64,000 nt of DNA from Streptomyces cyaneofuscatus. Lineage in GTDB: Bacteria; Actinomycetota; Actinomycetes; Streptomycetales; Streptomycetaceae. The position numbers were made by a program, and so were the translations under genes. Below, one piece after another: positions 33,946-42,489 of this stretch; position 1 is the first letter of the stretch; every line of letters starts with the position of its first letter. Below the pieces are notes generated by a model. That model saw only the letters and a program-made list of their open reading frames with translations, was not told where the DNA came from and ran no database searches. The stretch spans positions 62,001 to 126,000 of the forward strand of contig NZ_JOEM01000023.1 in NCBI RefSeq assembly GCF_000718135.1, read 5' to 3'.

Positions 33946-34938
33946 ATGACCGCTGTCGCGCTCGCCGTCACCGACGGCATGCTGCACTTCGAACTGGCCC
34001 TGGCCTGCGAGGTCTTCGGGTCCCACGCACCCGACGGGGCCGATTCCTGGTACCGGCTCTCGCTCTGCGGGCCCGACGCCGTGCGGGCCGGGCGGTTCCG
34101 GCTGGAGCCGGACCTGGGGCTCGACGGGCTCGTGGGCGCCCACACCGTGATCGTCCCCGGCTGGGCCGACATCGATCAGGCCCCGCCGGCCGACCTGGTC
34201 GACGCCGTCCGCGCGGCCCATGAGGCGGGAGCCCGGGTGGCCTCCCTCTGCACGGGCGCCTTCGTGCTGGCCGCGGCCGGCCTGCTGGACGGCAGGCGGG
34301 CGACCACACACTGGGCGCACACCCAGGTGCTGGCCGAGCGGCACCCCCGGGTGACGGTCGACCCGGATGTCCTCTACGTGGACGACGACACCGTCCTCAC
34401 CTCCGCGGGCAAGGCTGCCGCCATGGACCTGTGCCTGCACCTCGTCCGGCTCGACCACGGCTCGGCGGTGGCCAACACTCTCGCCCGCCGCCTGGTCGTG
34501 CCGCCCCACCGGGACGGCGGTCAGGCGCAGTTCGTCACGACCCCGGTGCCCGCACCGGGCGGCCGTCCACTCGCCGATCTCTTCCCCTGGGCGATGCGCC
34601 GACTGGACCGGCCGCTCACCGTGGAGGACCTGGCGCGGCAGGCGCGGATGAGCTCACGGCACCTGGGCCGTCACTTCAAGTCGGCCACCGGCACGACTCC
34701 CTTGCAGTGGCTGCTCGTCCAACGGATCCGCCGGGCACAGGAGTTGCTTGAGACCACCGACGACACCGTCGACGCCATCGCGGCGGCCACGGGCATGGGC
34801 ACCGCCACCACTCTGCGCCGCCACTTCCACCGGACGGTCGGTGTCCCGCCGGACGCCTACCGTCGCACCTTCCGCACCCGGCCCCGTACCCGGCCGGAGG
34901 CCCGGCTCGGAGCGGCACAAGGGCTCATCGACGACTGA
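33946..34938 (+). CDS. GlxA-family AraC-type transcriptional regulator
   Basis: A 330-residue regulator with an N-terminal DJ-1/PfpI-like amidotransferase-fold domain (residues about 1-185; VASLCTGAFVLAAAGLLDGR holds the nucleophile-elbow Cys) and a C-terminal AraC DNA-binding domain with two helix-turn-helix units (LTVEDLARQARMSSRHLGRH; VDAIAAATGMGTATTLRRHF). Members usually activate metabolic or stress genes after sensing a small molecule. It is divergent from the saccharopine-dehydrogenase-like gene, a likely target. The 3' end overlaps the convergent merR gene by 14 bp. Confidence 0.9.
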   Translation: MTAVALAVTDGMLHFELALACEVFGSHAPDGADSWYRLSLCGPDAVRAGRFRLEPDLGLDGLVGAHTVIVPGWADIDQAPPADLVDAVRAAHEAGARVASLCTGAFVLAAAGLLDGRRATTHWAHTQVLAERHPRVTVDPDVLYVDDDTVLTSAGKAAAMDLCLHLVRLDHGSAVANTLARRLVVPPHRDGGQAQFVTTPVPAPGGRPLADLFPWAMRRLDRPLTVEDLARQARMSSRHLGRHFKSATGTTPLQWLLVQRIRRAQELLETTDDTVDAIAAATGMGTATTLRRHFHRTVGVPPDAYRRTFRTRPRTRPEARLGAAQGLIDD

Positions 34939-35914
34939 TCGCCGCGAGCGCGTCCAACGCCTCGGCCAGCCCGGACGGATGGCGGGCACCGGGCGGCAAC
35001 TGCCCGGCCCAGCCCGGCCCGGCGACCAGCACGACCGGCCGTCGGCGGGCGCCCCGTACGCCCCACTCGATGGACTCCACCCGCGCCACCAGCGCACGGC
35101 TCGCGGTGGACCGGGACTGGGCCCAGAGCACGACGGCGGCGGGCCCGGTGCGCCGCACCGCCTCCTCCATCGCCTCCACCGGCAGGGCCGCGCCGAACAT
35201 CCTGACGGGCAGGCCCTGTTGGGCCAGTCCGGCGGTGAGCGCCTCCAGGGCCAGCGTATGGCTCTCGCCCGGGGTGCAGGCCAGCAGGGAGACCCCGGAG
35301 CCGGCCACGGGCGGGCGCTGCGACGCCGCCCGGCGCAGGGCGCTGGAGACGTGCCAGGAGAGCAGGTGCTCGACCTCGATGTACCGCTCCCCCGCGGTCT
35401 CCCACTTGCGGCCGACGGCGTGCAGCGTCGGCATGATGACCGACTCCCAGGCGGCGAGCAGCCCGTACCGCTCGATCGCCGCGGCCAGCAGTTCGTCCAT
35501 GGCGTGGGCGTCGAGCCGGACCGCCGCCCTGGCCAGCCCGCGGCACTCCCGGCGGGCGCGGCCGATCGGGAGCGCTCCGGGGGCATGGGAGGCGGGCCTG
35601 CCGGCGCGGCCCTCGTCCTCATGATCGTCCGGCCCGGAGAGGGGCCCCGGGGAGGCCGCCGCCAGAGCAGCCCGGGCGGCTTCGGCCGGGGGCATGCCCG
35701 CGTTCGTCAGGCCGCACATGCACTCCAGCAGCCGAATGTCGGCCGCCGTCCATCGCCGGTGCCGCCCGCCCTCACGGGAGGCCGGGCCGATCCCGTAACG
35801 GCGGTCCCACGAACGCAGGGTCGTCGGCGCCACCCCCAGCAGCCGGGCCACCGCCCCGGTGGTCAGGCCACCGACGGCGGGGTCTCGGGTGAGCGTGGAG
35901 ACCGCATCGTCCAT
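34925..35914 (-). CDS. MerR-family regulator with B12-binding photoreceptor-type domain (LitR/CarH-like)
   Basis: A 329-residue regulator. Residues 15-85 are a MerR winged-helix domain (TGAVARLLGVAPTTLRSWDR). After a Gly/Pro linker, residues 125-325 form the helical plus Rossmann B12-binding module: W171 followed by E182-H183 corresponds to the Wx9EH adenosylcobalamin motif of CarH with one extra residue, and PGESH (His219) supplies the lower cobalt ligand. In Streptomyces, LitR of this type controls an adjacent ECF sigma factor in response to light, and the gene here is divergent from such a sigma factor. ATG 35914 is chosen (GGTGGA upstream); ATG 35926 is an alternative. Confidence 0.88.
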   Translation of the reverse strand: MDDAVSTLTRDPAVGGLTTGAVARLLGVAPTTLRSWDRRYGIGPASREGGRHRRWTAADIRLLECMCGLTNAGMPPAEAARAALAAASPGPLSGPDDHEDEGRAGRPASHAPGALPIGRARRECRGLARAAVRLDAHAMDELLAAAIERYGLLAAWESVIMPTLHAVGRKWETAGERYIEVEHLLSWHVSSALRRAASQRPPVAGSGVSLLACTPGESHTLALEALTAGLAQQGLPVRMFGAALPVEAMEEAVRRTGPAAVVLWAQSRSTASRALVARVESIEWGVRGARRRPVVLVAGPGWAGQLPPGARHPSGLAEALDALAAISRR

Positions 35915-36070
35915 ACAGTCCACCATACGACGCAGAAACGATGCATGTTGCCCGGTGCTCCGCCGCCCGGTTGCCTGGTGATCAGCGGGGCGACGGGTGT
36001 GCCCGGAGGGCGGCCCGATCGGCGCGGCACGAGCAGTGGACCTGCGGCGGAGCGGAGAGGACGGACGGAC

Positions 36071-36847
36071 ATGACGGCACTCCTGAGCCCGGTCGGCACA
36101 GTGCCCGCGATGCCTGCCCTGGCCGGGAAACGGCCTGAGAACCGGCCTGAGAACCGGCCTGAGGGCCGACCCGAGAAACGGGCTGAGGGCCGGTCCGAGG
36201 GCTGGCTTGTGGACCGGGCCCAGAGCCGGACCGAGGAGCGGGGCGAGGACCGACTGGAGGACCGGGTCGAGTCGGAACGGCTGGCCGCCGGATTCGTGCG
36301 CGGCGACGAGGACAGCTTCGCCCTCGTCTACCGCCGGTGGGGCGCCCTCGTCCACTCACTCGCCGCCCGGTCCCTGGGGGACGCCCGGGAGGCCGAGGAC
36401 GTGGCGCAGCAGACGTTCCTCGCCGCGTGGCGGGGCCGCCACGGCTACCACGCGGTGCGCGGCCCCCTTCCGGGCTGGCTGGTCGGAATCGCCCGCCGCA
36501 AGATCGCGGACGCCCATGCGGCCCGGTCCCGGCGTACGGAGCTGGCCGCCGCCCACGCGGCGCACGAGGGGGCCGGCGTCCCCGGAACGGCCGAGCGGCC
36601 GGAGGCCGCGCTGGACCGCGTGCTGGTGACGCAGGAGCTGCGCAAACTGCCCCCGGTCCAGCGGCAGATTCTCCGCCTGGCGTACTTCGACGACCTCACC
36701 CACGTCCAGATCGCCGAGCGGACCGGCCTGCCGCTCGGCACAGTGAAGAGTCACGCCCGGCGCGCGATATTGCGCATCCGGCGCTCCGTCGCGGAAGGCT
36801 CGGCCTCGGAGGAATCCGTCATGGAGGGCTCCGCCTCGGTGGCGTGA
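36071..36847 (+). CDS. ECF-type RNA polymerase sigma factor (LitS-like)
   Basis: A 258-residue sigma factor. Region 2 includes LGDAREAEDVAQQTFLAAWR and region 4 the helix-turn-helix LTHVQIAERTGLPLGTVKSH. The N-terminal 75 residues are an unusual charged extension containing six four-residue repeats (RPEN RPEN RPEG RPEK RAEG RSEG), far longer than in standard ECF sigmas. Divergent pairing with a B12-domain MerR regulator suggests a light-responsive LitR/LitS switch, although carotenoid genes, the usual targets, are not in this window. The DUF4383 membrane protein follows 100 bp downstream and may be a target. Confidence 0.85.
   Translation: MTALLSPVGTVPAMPALAGKRPENRPENRPEGRPEKRAEGRSEGWLVDRAQSRTEERGEDRLEDRVESERLAAGFVRGDEDSFALVYRRWGALVHSLAARSLGDAREAEDVAQQTFLAAWRGRHGYHAVRGPLPGWLVGIARRKIADAHAARSRRTELAAAHAAHEGAGVPGTAERPEAALDRVLVTQELRKLPPVQRQILRLAYFDDLTHVQIAERTGLPLGTVKSHARRAILRIRRSVAEGSASEESVMEGSASVA
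36130..36201. repeat. 12-bp in-frame tandem repeat in the sigma factor N-terminus
   Basis: Six imperfect copies of CGGCCTGAGAAC code for four-residue units of the form R-P-E-N/G/K. The 12-bp period preserves the frame. Confidence 0.85.
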
Positions 36848-36947
36848 GGGGGCGGGAGCCGTGACGGGAGGGGACGGCCGCACGAAGGGGGGCGGACGGA
36901 TCGGGACCCGCCCGGGCTCCCGCAGCAGGCAGCGACAGGAGACGGCA

Positions 36948-37496
36948 ATGAAACTGAGCGACGAACTCCCCGTGGACCACCGGCTCGCGACCGTGTACCG
37001 GGTCGGGGCGGGGCTGTGCGGAGTCATCCTTCTGGTCTTCGGCATCCTGGGCTTCACCGACCAGCTGAGCTTCTTCGACACGAGCGGCTCTCAGGTGGCC
37101 GGGCTCTCCACCAACGGCCTGCTGAGCCTGATCTCCGTCGTCGTCGGCCTGGTGCTGATCGCCGGGGCGGTGATCGGCGGGAACGTCGCATCGATGGTGA
37201 ACATGACGGTCGGCACGCTCTTCCTGCTCAGCGGGTTCGTCCACATCTTCATCCTGGACAAGGGCGCGAACATCCTGGACTTCGGTATGCCCAACGTGAT
37301 CTTCAGCTTCGTGATGGGGCTGCTGATCCTGACGTTCGGGATGTACGGCCGGGTCACCGGCGGGCTGCCGCACGACAACCCCTACTGGCGCAGCCGGCAC
37401 CCCGAGGAGGCCGCCCGTGAGGACGCGGCCCGCCGGGGCGCGAAGGCCGGGCCGCCCCGGGTGACCGGGGGCGGCGTCGGCCAGACCTCGCGGTAG
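36948..37496 (+). CDS. DUF4383 integral membrane protein
   Basis: A 182-residue membrane protein with four helices (VGAGLCGVILLVFGILGF; LISVVVGLVLIAGAVIGG; MTVGTLFLLSGFVHIFIL; VIFSFVMGLLILTFGMYG) and a charged C-terminal tail. NPYWRS after the last helix is typical of DUF4383 proteins. ATG 36948 follows AGGAG at seven bases. The function of the family is unknown. Its position behind the sigma gene suggests it belongs to the same response. Its TAG stop lies in the first unit of a tandem repeat. Confidence 0.85.
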   Translation: MKLSDELPVDHRLATVYRVGAGLCGVILLVFGILGFTDQLSFFDTSGSQVAGLSTNGLLSLISVVVGLVLIAGAVIGGNVASMVNMTVGTLFLLSGFVHIFILDKGANILDFGMPNVIFSFVMGLLILTFGMYGRVTGGLPHDNPYWRSRHPEEAAREDAARRGAKAGPPRVTGGGVGQTSR

Positions 37497-37559
37497 CCCG
37501 TCAGACTTCGCGGTAGCCGTCAGGCTTCGCCCTAGCGCGTCAGACCTTTCGGTAGCGGG
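37481..37559. repeat. Four 19-20-bp tandem repeats carrying both stop codons of a convergent pair
   Basis: Units are 37481-37500, 37501-37519, 37520-37539 and 37540-37559, with consensus YCAGRCYTCGCGGTAGCSCG. The TAG in unit 1 ends the DUF4383 gene, and the TCA that opens unit 4 is the stop of the convergent DUF1206 gene. The unit thus offers stops in both directions. Confidence 0.9.
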
Positions 37560-38379
37560 CGTTGAACCAGGAGAAGATCCCGAAGGCGACCAGGCCGAGG
37601 GCGATGACGACCAGGAGCCACGGGCCGACGGGGGTCTCCGTGAACGAGCGCAGGGTGTCGTCCATCCCCTTGGACTGGTCGGGGTTGTGCTTGACCGCCG
37701 CGGCGACGGCGAAGCCGCCCGCGGTGGCGAAGACGGCGCCACGCGCCGAGCCGCCGAAGACTCCGGTGAAGTCGACCGCGCGGCGCACCTTCTGGGACAT
37801 CTCGGCCATCTTGAGGTGCTTGTGGTACTTCCGCATGATGGCCCGGACCGCGATCCAGATACCGGCACAGGCGATCGCCACGCCTCCGATGCCGACGATC
37901 CACTGGCCGCCGGGCCAGCCCAGCACCTTGGCGGTGACGTCCTGGGACTGCTGGTCGGAGGAGCCGCCACCACTGCCTGAGTCGCCCGCGGCGAAGGACA
38001 GGACGGAGTAGGCGACGAAGCTGTAGAAGACGAACCGTCCCGCGGCCATGGCCCGCTTGGAGGCCTTACCACCGTCAGGTCCTGCCGAGCCGAAGAGGGC
38101 CTCGGACAGCCGCCAGAGAGCCATGCCCACCAGGGCTATGCCCAGCAGCCACAACACGATCTTGCCGAACGGCTTCTCGGCTATCTCCGCGATCGCGCCG
38201 CCCCGGTCCGCCTGCTTGCCGCCTCCGGAGAGCGCGATCTGCAGGGCGAGGGCGCCCACGAGCACGTAGATGACTCCGCGGGCGCCGAACCCTGCACGGG
38301 CTCCGACCTCCACCGCCTTGCTGTTGGCGGCGCGTCTTGCCTGGCCGCGCCCCTGAGCTGCTACTGAACGGGTAGTCAT
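37540..38379 (-). CDS. DUF1206 integral membrane protein
   Basis: A 279-residue membrane protein made of three related modules of two helices each, the DUF1206 pattern (ARAGFGARGVIYVLVGALAL; FVFYSFVAYSVLSFAAGD; FTGVFGGSARGAVFATAGGF). Each module starts with a G-x-x-ARG motif at the membrane border. A Gly/Ser-rich loop (SGSGGGSSDQQ) lies near residues 135-146. No biochemical function is known for the family. ATG 38379 is the start. Transcription converges with the DUF4383 gene. Confidence 0.88.
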   Translation of the reverse strand: MTTRSVAAQGRGQARRAANSKAVEVGARAGFGARGVIYVLVGALALQIALSGGGKQADRGGAIAEIAEKPFGKIVLWLLGIALVGMALWRLSEALFGSAGPDGGKASKRAMAAGRFVFYSFVAYSVLSFAAGDSGSGGGSSDQQSQDVTAKVLGWPGGQWIVGIGGVAIACAGIWIAVRAIMRKYHKHLKMAEMSQKVRRAVDFTGVFGGSARGAVFATAGGFAVAAAVKHNPDQSKGMDDTLRSFTETPVGPWLLVVIALGLVAFGIFSWFNARYRKV

Positions 38380-38908
38380 GACAGCCGGTTGCCCCGGTCC
38401 GGGGGATCAACTCCTGCCGGTACGGGGCGGGGCTGCGGGATCAGATCCGTGGACGCCGCTTCGAGGGCCCGTTCACGAAATGCGCTCCGCGCAGAGAAAT
38501 GCATCCGCACACTCTCCGATAAATGCACGAATAATTTCCCTCACGGGCGGCTTACGGTCGACCGATCAGCGACTTCCGGTAACGGACGGTGAATTCCTTC
38601 TCCTCACGGCCGAGACCATTCCCATGACTACCGTGCAGCATGTCGCCCTGCTGGTCCTGTCGCGTCGCTTCTGCATCGAAACTGGCCATAACCGCACGTG
38701 GGACGGAGTGCTGGGCGCCAGGGCGGCACAGTCGGCCCTCCCCTCGATGGTTTCTCGCAGCACTTTCCCGGCCTTGCGGAATCGCTCGCCCATTTCCCTC
38801 TCCAGGGCTCTGCATTTGACCCGGAACTTCTTCTATGGGCTACTGGTTCTACGGCCCCTTATGGCCGTACGGCGTGAATATCTCACCCCACCCGCCGGAG
38901 GAGACATC
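38380..38908. other. Long upstream region without a confident gene
   Basis: About 530 bp between divergent genes. It is AT-richer around 38480-38600. Short frames exist on both strands (a minus-strand one near 38566-38793 begins MGERFRKAGKVLRETIEG), but none is convincing. It probably holds the promoters of the DUF1206 and fasciclin genes, and possibly a small RNA. Confidence 0.4.
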
Positions 38909-39487
38909 ATGACCATCACCCGTCTGCAGCGCACCGCCGCGGCCGCCGCCGCTCTCGCCTTCCCCGCCTCCATGGCGTTCTTCGCGCCGCAGGCGCAAGC
39001 AGAGGCTCCGGCGGAACCGTTCGGTCCGGCCTGTGCCTCCGTCCCGAAGGAAGGCGCGGGCAGCCTGGAAGGCATGGCGAAGGATCCGGTCGCCACCGCC
39101 GCCTCCAACAACCCCGAACTCTCCACGCTGGTCAGCGCCGTACAGAAGGCCGGCCTGGTGGACACGCTCAACAACGCCGAGAACATCACGGTGTTCGCAC
39201 CGACGAACGCCGCCTTCGAGAAGATCCCGCAGGCCGACCTCAACGCACTCCTCAACGACAAGGAGGAGCTCACCAAGGTGCTGACGTACCACGTGGTGGG
39301 CGAGAAGCTGACGACGAAGCAGCTGGAGGACGGTACCTACAAGACCCTGCAGGGCACCGATCTCACGGTGAAGGGGTCCGGTACCGACTTCACGGTGAAC
39401 GACTCCTCGAAGATCGTCTGCGGCAATGTGCCGACGGCGAACGCCACGGTCAACCTGGTCGACACGGTGCTCATGCCGACGTCGTGA
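38909..39487 (+). CDS. Secreted fasciclin-domain protein
   Basis: A 192-residue exported protein. A Sec signal peptide spans about residues 1-31 with cleavage after QAQA. The single FAS1 domain shows both conserved boxes: NITVFAPTNAAFEKIPQADL and VLTYHVVGEKLT. Two cysteines (ACASVP, IVCGNVP) could form a disulfide. FAS1 domains mediate adhesion between cell-surface or matrix molecules. The start ATG 38909 has GGAGGAG upstream. A strong hairpin terminator follows the stop. Confidence 0.92.
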   Translation: MTITRLQRTAAAAAALAFPASMAFFAPQAQAEAPAEPFGPACASVPKEGAGSLEGMAKDPVATAASNNPELSTLVSAVQKAGLVDTLNNAENITVFAPTNAAFEKIPQADLNALLNDKEELTKVLTYHVVGEKLTTKQLEDGTYKTLQGTDLTVKGSGTDFTVNDSSKIVCGNVPTANATVNLVDTVLMPTS

Positions 39488-39526
39488 CCGAGGCCGGGCC
39501 GCCGTCGTGACGGTGCCCGCGCGTCA

Positions 39527-39567
39527 TGGCCGGTGCCCGGACCGAGTGACGGTCCGGGCACCGGCCA
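39527..39567 (+). terminator. Strong intrinsic hairpin after the fasciclin gene
   Basis: A perfect 17-bp stem (TGGCCGGTGCCCGGACC and its complement) with a seven-base loop GAGTGAC begins 40 bp after the fasciclin stop. There is no U-tract, which is common for actinobacterial terminators. Confidence 0.75.
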
Positions 39568-39582
39568 CGACCGCCCGTTCTA

Positions 39583-39588
39583 TACGCT
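39583..39588 (+). promoter_or_regulatory. Putative -10 box of leaderless marR promoter
   Basis: TACGCT (within TATACGCT) lies six bases before GTG 39595. No Shine-Dalgarno sequence is present, so the transcript probably begins at the GTG. Confidence 0.5.
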
Positions 39589-39594
39589 GAGTAC

Positions 39595-40110
39595 GTGACC
39601 AGCGCCGACAGCCGACAGAACCGGAGCAGCGCCTCGGACTCCGCCGCGGCCCCGTACCCCGGACCCGCCGCCGGTCTCCAGGCGTTCGCGGTCGAGCTCC
39701 GCCGGATGAACGGCGAGATCAACCGGATGACCCACGGCTTCGCCGCGCACCAGCAGCTTCACCCCACGGACGTGACCGCCCTGGCGGCGATCCTCGACGC
39801 CCCCGCCCCTCTCACACCGGGCGCGCTGCGCGAGCACCTGGGGCTCACCTCGGGCGCGGTGACCGCCTGCCTCGACCGCCTGGAGCGGGCCGGACACGTC
39901 CGGCGGGCCCGGGAGAGCAGCGACCGGCGGGTGGTGCACGTCCACTACGAGGCGAGCGCCCGGATGGCCGCCCGTGACTACTTCATGCCGCTCGCCGAGG
40001 CCACCGAGCGCGCGAGGGCACGCTTCAGCGAGGCGGAGCTCACGACCGTCCTGCGCTTCCTCGCGGCGATGAACGAGGAGCTGTCCGAGGCTCCCGCACC
40101 GCGCCGCTGA
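39595..40110 (+). CDS. MarR-family transcriptional regulator
   Basis: A 171-residue regulator with the MarR winged helix: LHPTDVTALAAILDAP, then the recognition region PGALREHLGLTSGAVTACLD and the wing ESSDRRVVHVHYEAS. The N-terminal 30 residues are a low-complexity extension. It lies 228 bp upstream of the MMPL exporter gene on the same strand; a palindrome just before that gene is a good candidate operator. Likely role: repressor of the exporter responding to an exported compound. Confidence 0.88.
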   Translation: MTSADSRQNRSSASDSAAAPYPGPAAGLQAFAVELRRMNGEINRMTHGFAAHQQLHPTDVTALAAILDAPAPLTPGALREHLGLTSGAVTACLDRLERAGHVRRARESSDRRVVHVHYEASARMAARDYFMPLAEATERARARFSEAELTTVLRFLAAMNEELSEAPAPRR

Positions 40111-40282
40111 GCCCTTCCGGCGTGCCGCCCGGCTCCCTCCGGCGCGTCGCTGAGATTTTCCGCCGCCGGGTGCATCCATGAGGGGATGGCCCGCCGAAGC
40201 TCTCCCCGTACGCTCCCCGACCGGCCCCTCGGGCCCTCGAAGGAACCCTGGCCGACTCTCCCCACGAGCGCTCCGCTAATGT

Positions 40283-40299
40283 ATTTCAATGATTGAGAT
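40283..40299. promoter_or_regulatory. Palindromic operator candidate before the MMPL gene
   Basis: TCAATGATTGA is a perfect 11-bp inverted repeat around a central G; with flanks it becomes a 17-bp palindrome (ATTTCAATGATTGAGAT) with one mismatched pair. It lies 40 bp before the start codon in an AT-rich island, where a MarR protein would block the promoter. Confidence 0.5.
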
Positions 40300-40338
40300 T
40301 GTTCATCGTTGAGGTACTCCTCGCACCCCGGGAGAGGC

Positions 40339-42489
40339 ATGTTCACCCCTGCACGGTCGGCCCGCTGGCTGATCCCTGTCGTCCTGCTGATCGCCTGGCT
40401 CGGTATCGGCGGCGGGCTCGGTCCGTACGCCGGCAAGCTCGGCGAGGTCGCTACCAACGACCAGGCGTCCTTCCTGCCCCAGAACGCCGAATCCACTCAA
40501 GTCATCGACGCGCAGAAGGCGTTCCAGCAGAACGAGACCCTCCCGGCCATCCTCGTATGGACGTCGAAGGGCGCGGGAACCCCGGTGAGCGATGCACAGC
40601 GGGAAGCCGCCACCGGCGCACTCGCCTCGCTCGCGGGCACCGAGGGGGTCGTCGGACAGGCCTCCCCCGCGCTGCCCTCCGAGGACGGACTCGCGCTCCA
40701 GGGCATCGTGCAGCTGAGCCCCGACCTCGGGGACGAGCTGCCGACGGTGCTGGAGGAGGTCAAGAAGGCCGGCGCCGAAGTGCCGGACGCGACGGTGCAG
40801 CTGGCGGGACCTGCCGCGAGCCAGGCCGACCTGTCCGACGCCTTCGCGGGCATCGACGGGCTGCTCCTCGGGGTGGCGCTGATCACCGTGCTGGTGATCC
40901 TGCTGCTCGTGTACCGGAGTGTGCTGCTCCCCTTCCTCATCATCCTGGGTTCGGTGTTCGCCCTGGGGCTGGCCTGTGCGATCGTCTATGTGCTCGCCGA
41001 CCACGACATCGTGCGGGTGGACGGCCAGGTGCAGGGCATCCTGTCGATCCTGGTGATCGGCGCCGCGACGGACTACGCGCTGCTGCTCACCGCCCGGTTC
41101 CGGGAGGAACTCGCGGTCCAGGGCGACCGGCTCGCCGCGATGAGGGTCGCGCTGCGGGAGTCGTTCGGGCCGATCACGGCCAGCGCCGCGACGGTGGCCG
41201 TGGGCCTGCTCGCCCTGCTGCTCAGCGACCTCACCAACAACCGGGCGCTCGGTCCGGTCGGCGCGATCGGCATCGTCTGCTCGGTCCTGAGCGCCCTCAC
41301 CTTCCTCCCCGCCGCCCTGGTGCTGCTGGGCCGCAGGGCGTACTGGCCCGCGAAGCCCAAGCCGGCCGAGGACGGGACCGGCGGCCACGGCATCTGGAGC
41401 AGGGTCGCAGCCCTGGTCGACCGGGCTCCCCGCAAGGTCTGGGCGATCACCCTCGCCGTCCTGATCGCCTGTGCCGCCTTCGCCCCCACGCTCACCTCCA
41501 AGGGCGTGCCGCTCGACGAGATCTTCGTCAACGACGCCCCGTCCGTGGCCGCCCAGGAGACGCTGGGCGAGCACTTCCCCGGCGGCTCCGGCAACCCGGC
41601 GGTCATCATCGCGTCGGCCGACAAGCTGCCCGAGGTGAGCGAGGCCGCGACCCGTACGGACGGGGTGGCCTCGGTCGCGCCGGTGAGCGAGGGCGGGCGC
41701 CCCGGCGGCGAACCGCTGGTCGTCGACGGCAAGGTCCGGATCGACGCGACCCTGAAGGCCGCGGCCGACAGCGACGCCGCCAAGGAGACGGTCGCCGCCC
41801 TGCGCGAGGCAGTGCACGCGGTGCCGGGTTCGGACGCCCTGGTCGGCGGCTACACGGCCCAGCAGTACGACACCCAGCGCACGGCCGAGGAAGACCGCAT
41901 GCTGATCGTGCCGGTGGTGCTGGCGATCATCCTGGTGATCCTGGTCTTCCTGCTGCGGTCGCTGCTGATGCCGGTGCTGCTGGTGACGACGGTCGCGCTG
42001 AACTTCCTGGCCACGCTGGGGATCTCGTCACTGGTCTTCACCCATGTGTTCGGCTTCAGCGGTACGGATTCCTCGGTGCCGCTGTACGGGTTCGTGTTCC
42101 TGGTCGCCCTCGGCGTCGACTACAACATCTTCCTGATGTCCCGGGTCCGCGAGGAGTCCCTGCGGCACGGCACCCGGGAGGGCATCCTGCGCGGGCTGAC
42201 CACGACCGGCGGGGTCATCACGTCGGCCGGTGTCGTCCTGGCGGCCACCTTCGCCGCCCTGGGCGTCATCCCGCTGGCGTTCCTCGTCCAGATCGCCTTC
42301 ATCGTCGCCTTCGGTGTCCTGCTGGACACCCTGGTCGTCCGCTCGCTCCTCGTCCCGGCGCTGGTGAGGGACATCGGGCCGAAGGCCTGGTGGCCGGGTG
42401 CGCTGAGCCGCGAGGGCGCCGGCGGTGAGCACGGGACGGCCGGCACGGACGGTCAGCGCGGGACGACTTCGGCGGCCGGGGGCCGGTAG
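40339..42489 (+). CDS. MMPL-family (RND) membrane transporter
   Basis: A 716-residue transporter with about twelve membrane helices in two related halves, each with a large outer loop (residues about 40-170 and 390-530). The proton-relay motifs are GAATDYALLLTARFREE in half one and ALGVDYNIFLMSRVREE in half two. MMPL proteins export lipids or hydrophobic drugs using the proton gradient. ATG 40339 follows GGGAGAGG. Regulation by the upstream MarR protein is likely. The 3' end overlaps the convergent DUF7144 gene by 37 bp. Confidence 0.93.
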   Translation: MFTPARSARWLIPVVLLIAWLGIGGGLGPYAGKLGEVATNDQASFLPQNAESTQVIDAQKAFQQNETLPAILVWTSKGAGTPVSDAQREAATGALASLAGTEGVVGQASPALPSEDGLALQGIVQLSPDLGDELPTVLEEVKKAGAEVPDATVQLAGPAASQADLSDAFAGIDGLLLGVALITVLVILLLVYRSVLLPFLIILGSVFALGLACAIVYVLADHDIVRVDGQVQGILSILVIGAATDYALLLTARFREELAVQGDRLAAMRVALRESFGPITASAATVAVGLLALLLSDLTNNRALGPVGAIGIVCSVLSALTFLPAALVLLGRRAYWPAKPKPAEDGTGGHGIWSRVAALVDRAPRKVWAITLAVLIACAAFAPTLTSKGVPLDEIFVNDAPSVAAQETLGEHFPGGSGNPAVIIASADKLPEVSEAATRTDGVASVAPVSEGGRPGGEPLVVDGKVRIDATLKAAADSDAAKETVAALREAVHAVPGSDALVGGYTAQQYDTQRTAEEDRMLIVPVVLAIILVILVFLLRSLLMPVLLVTTVALNFLATLGISSLVFTHVFGFSGTDSSVPLYGFVFLVALGVDYNIFLMSRVREESLRHGTREGILRGLTTTGGVITSAGVVLAATFAALGVIPLAFLVQIAFIVAFGVLLDTLVVRSLLVPALVRDIGPKAWWPGALSREGAGGEHGTAGTDGQRGTTSAAGGR

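Noticed and set aside
38566..38815. Minus-strand frames upstream of the fasciclin gene
   Set aside because: Two overlapping frames are equally open, neither has a ribosome-binding site or recognisable motif.
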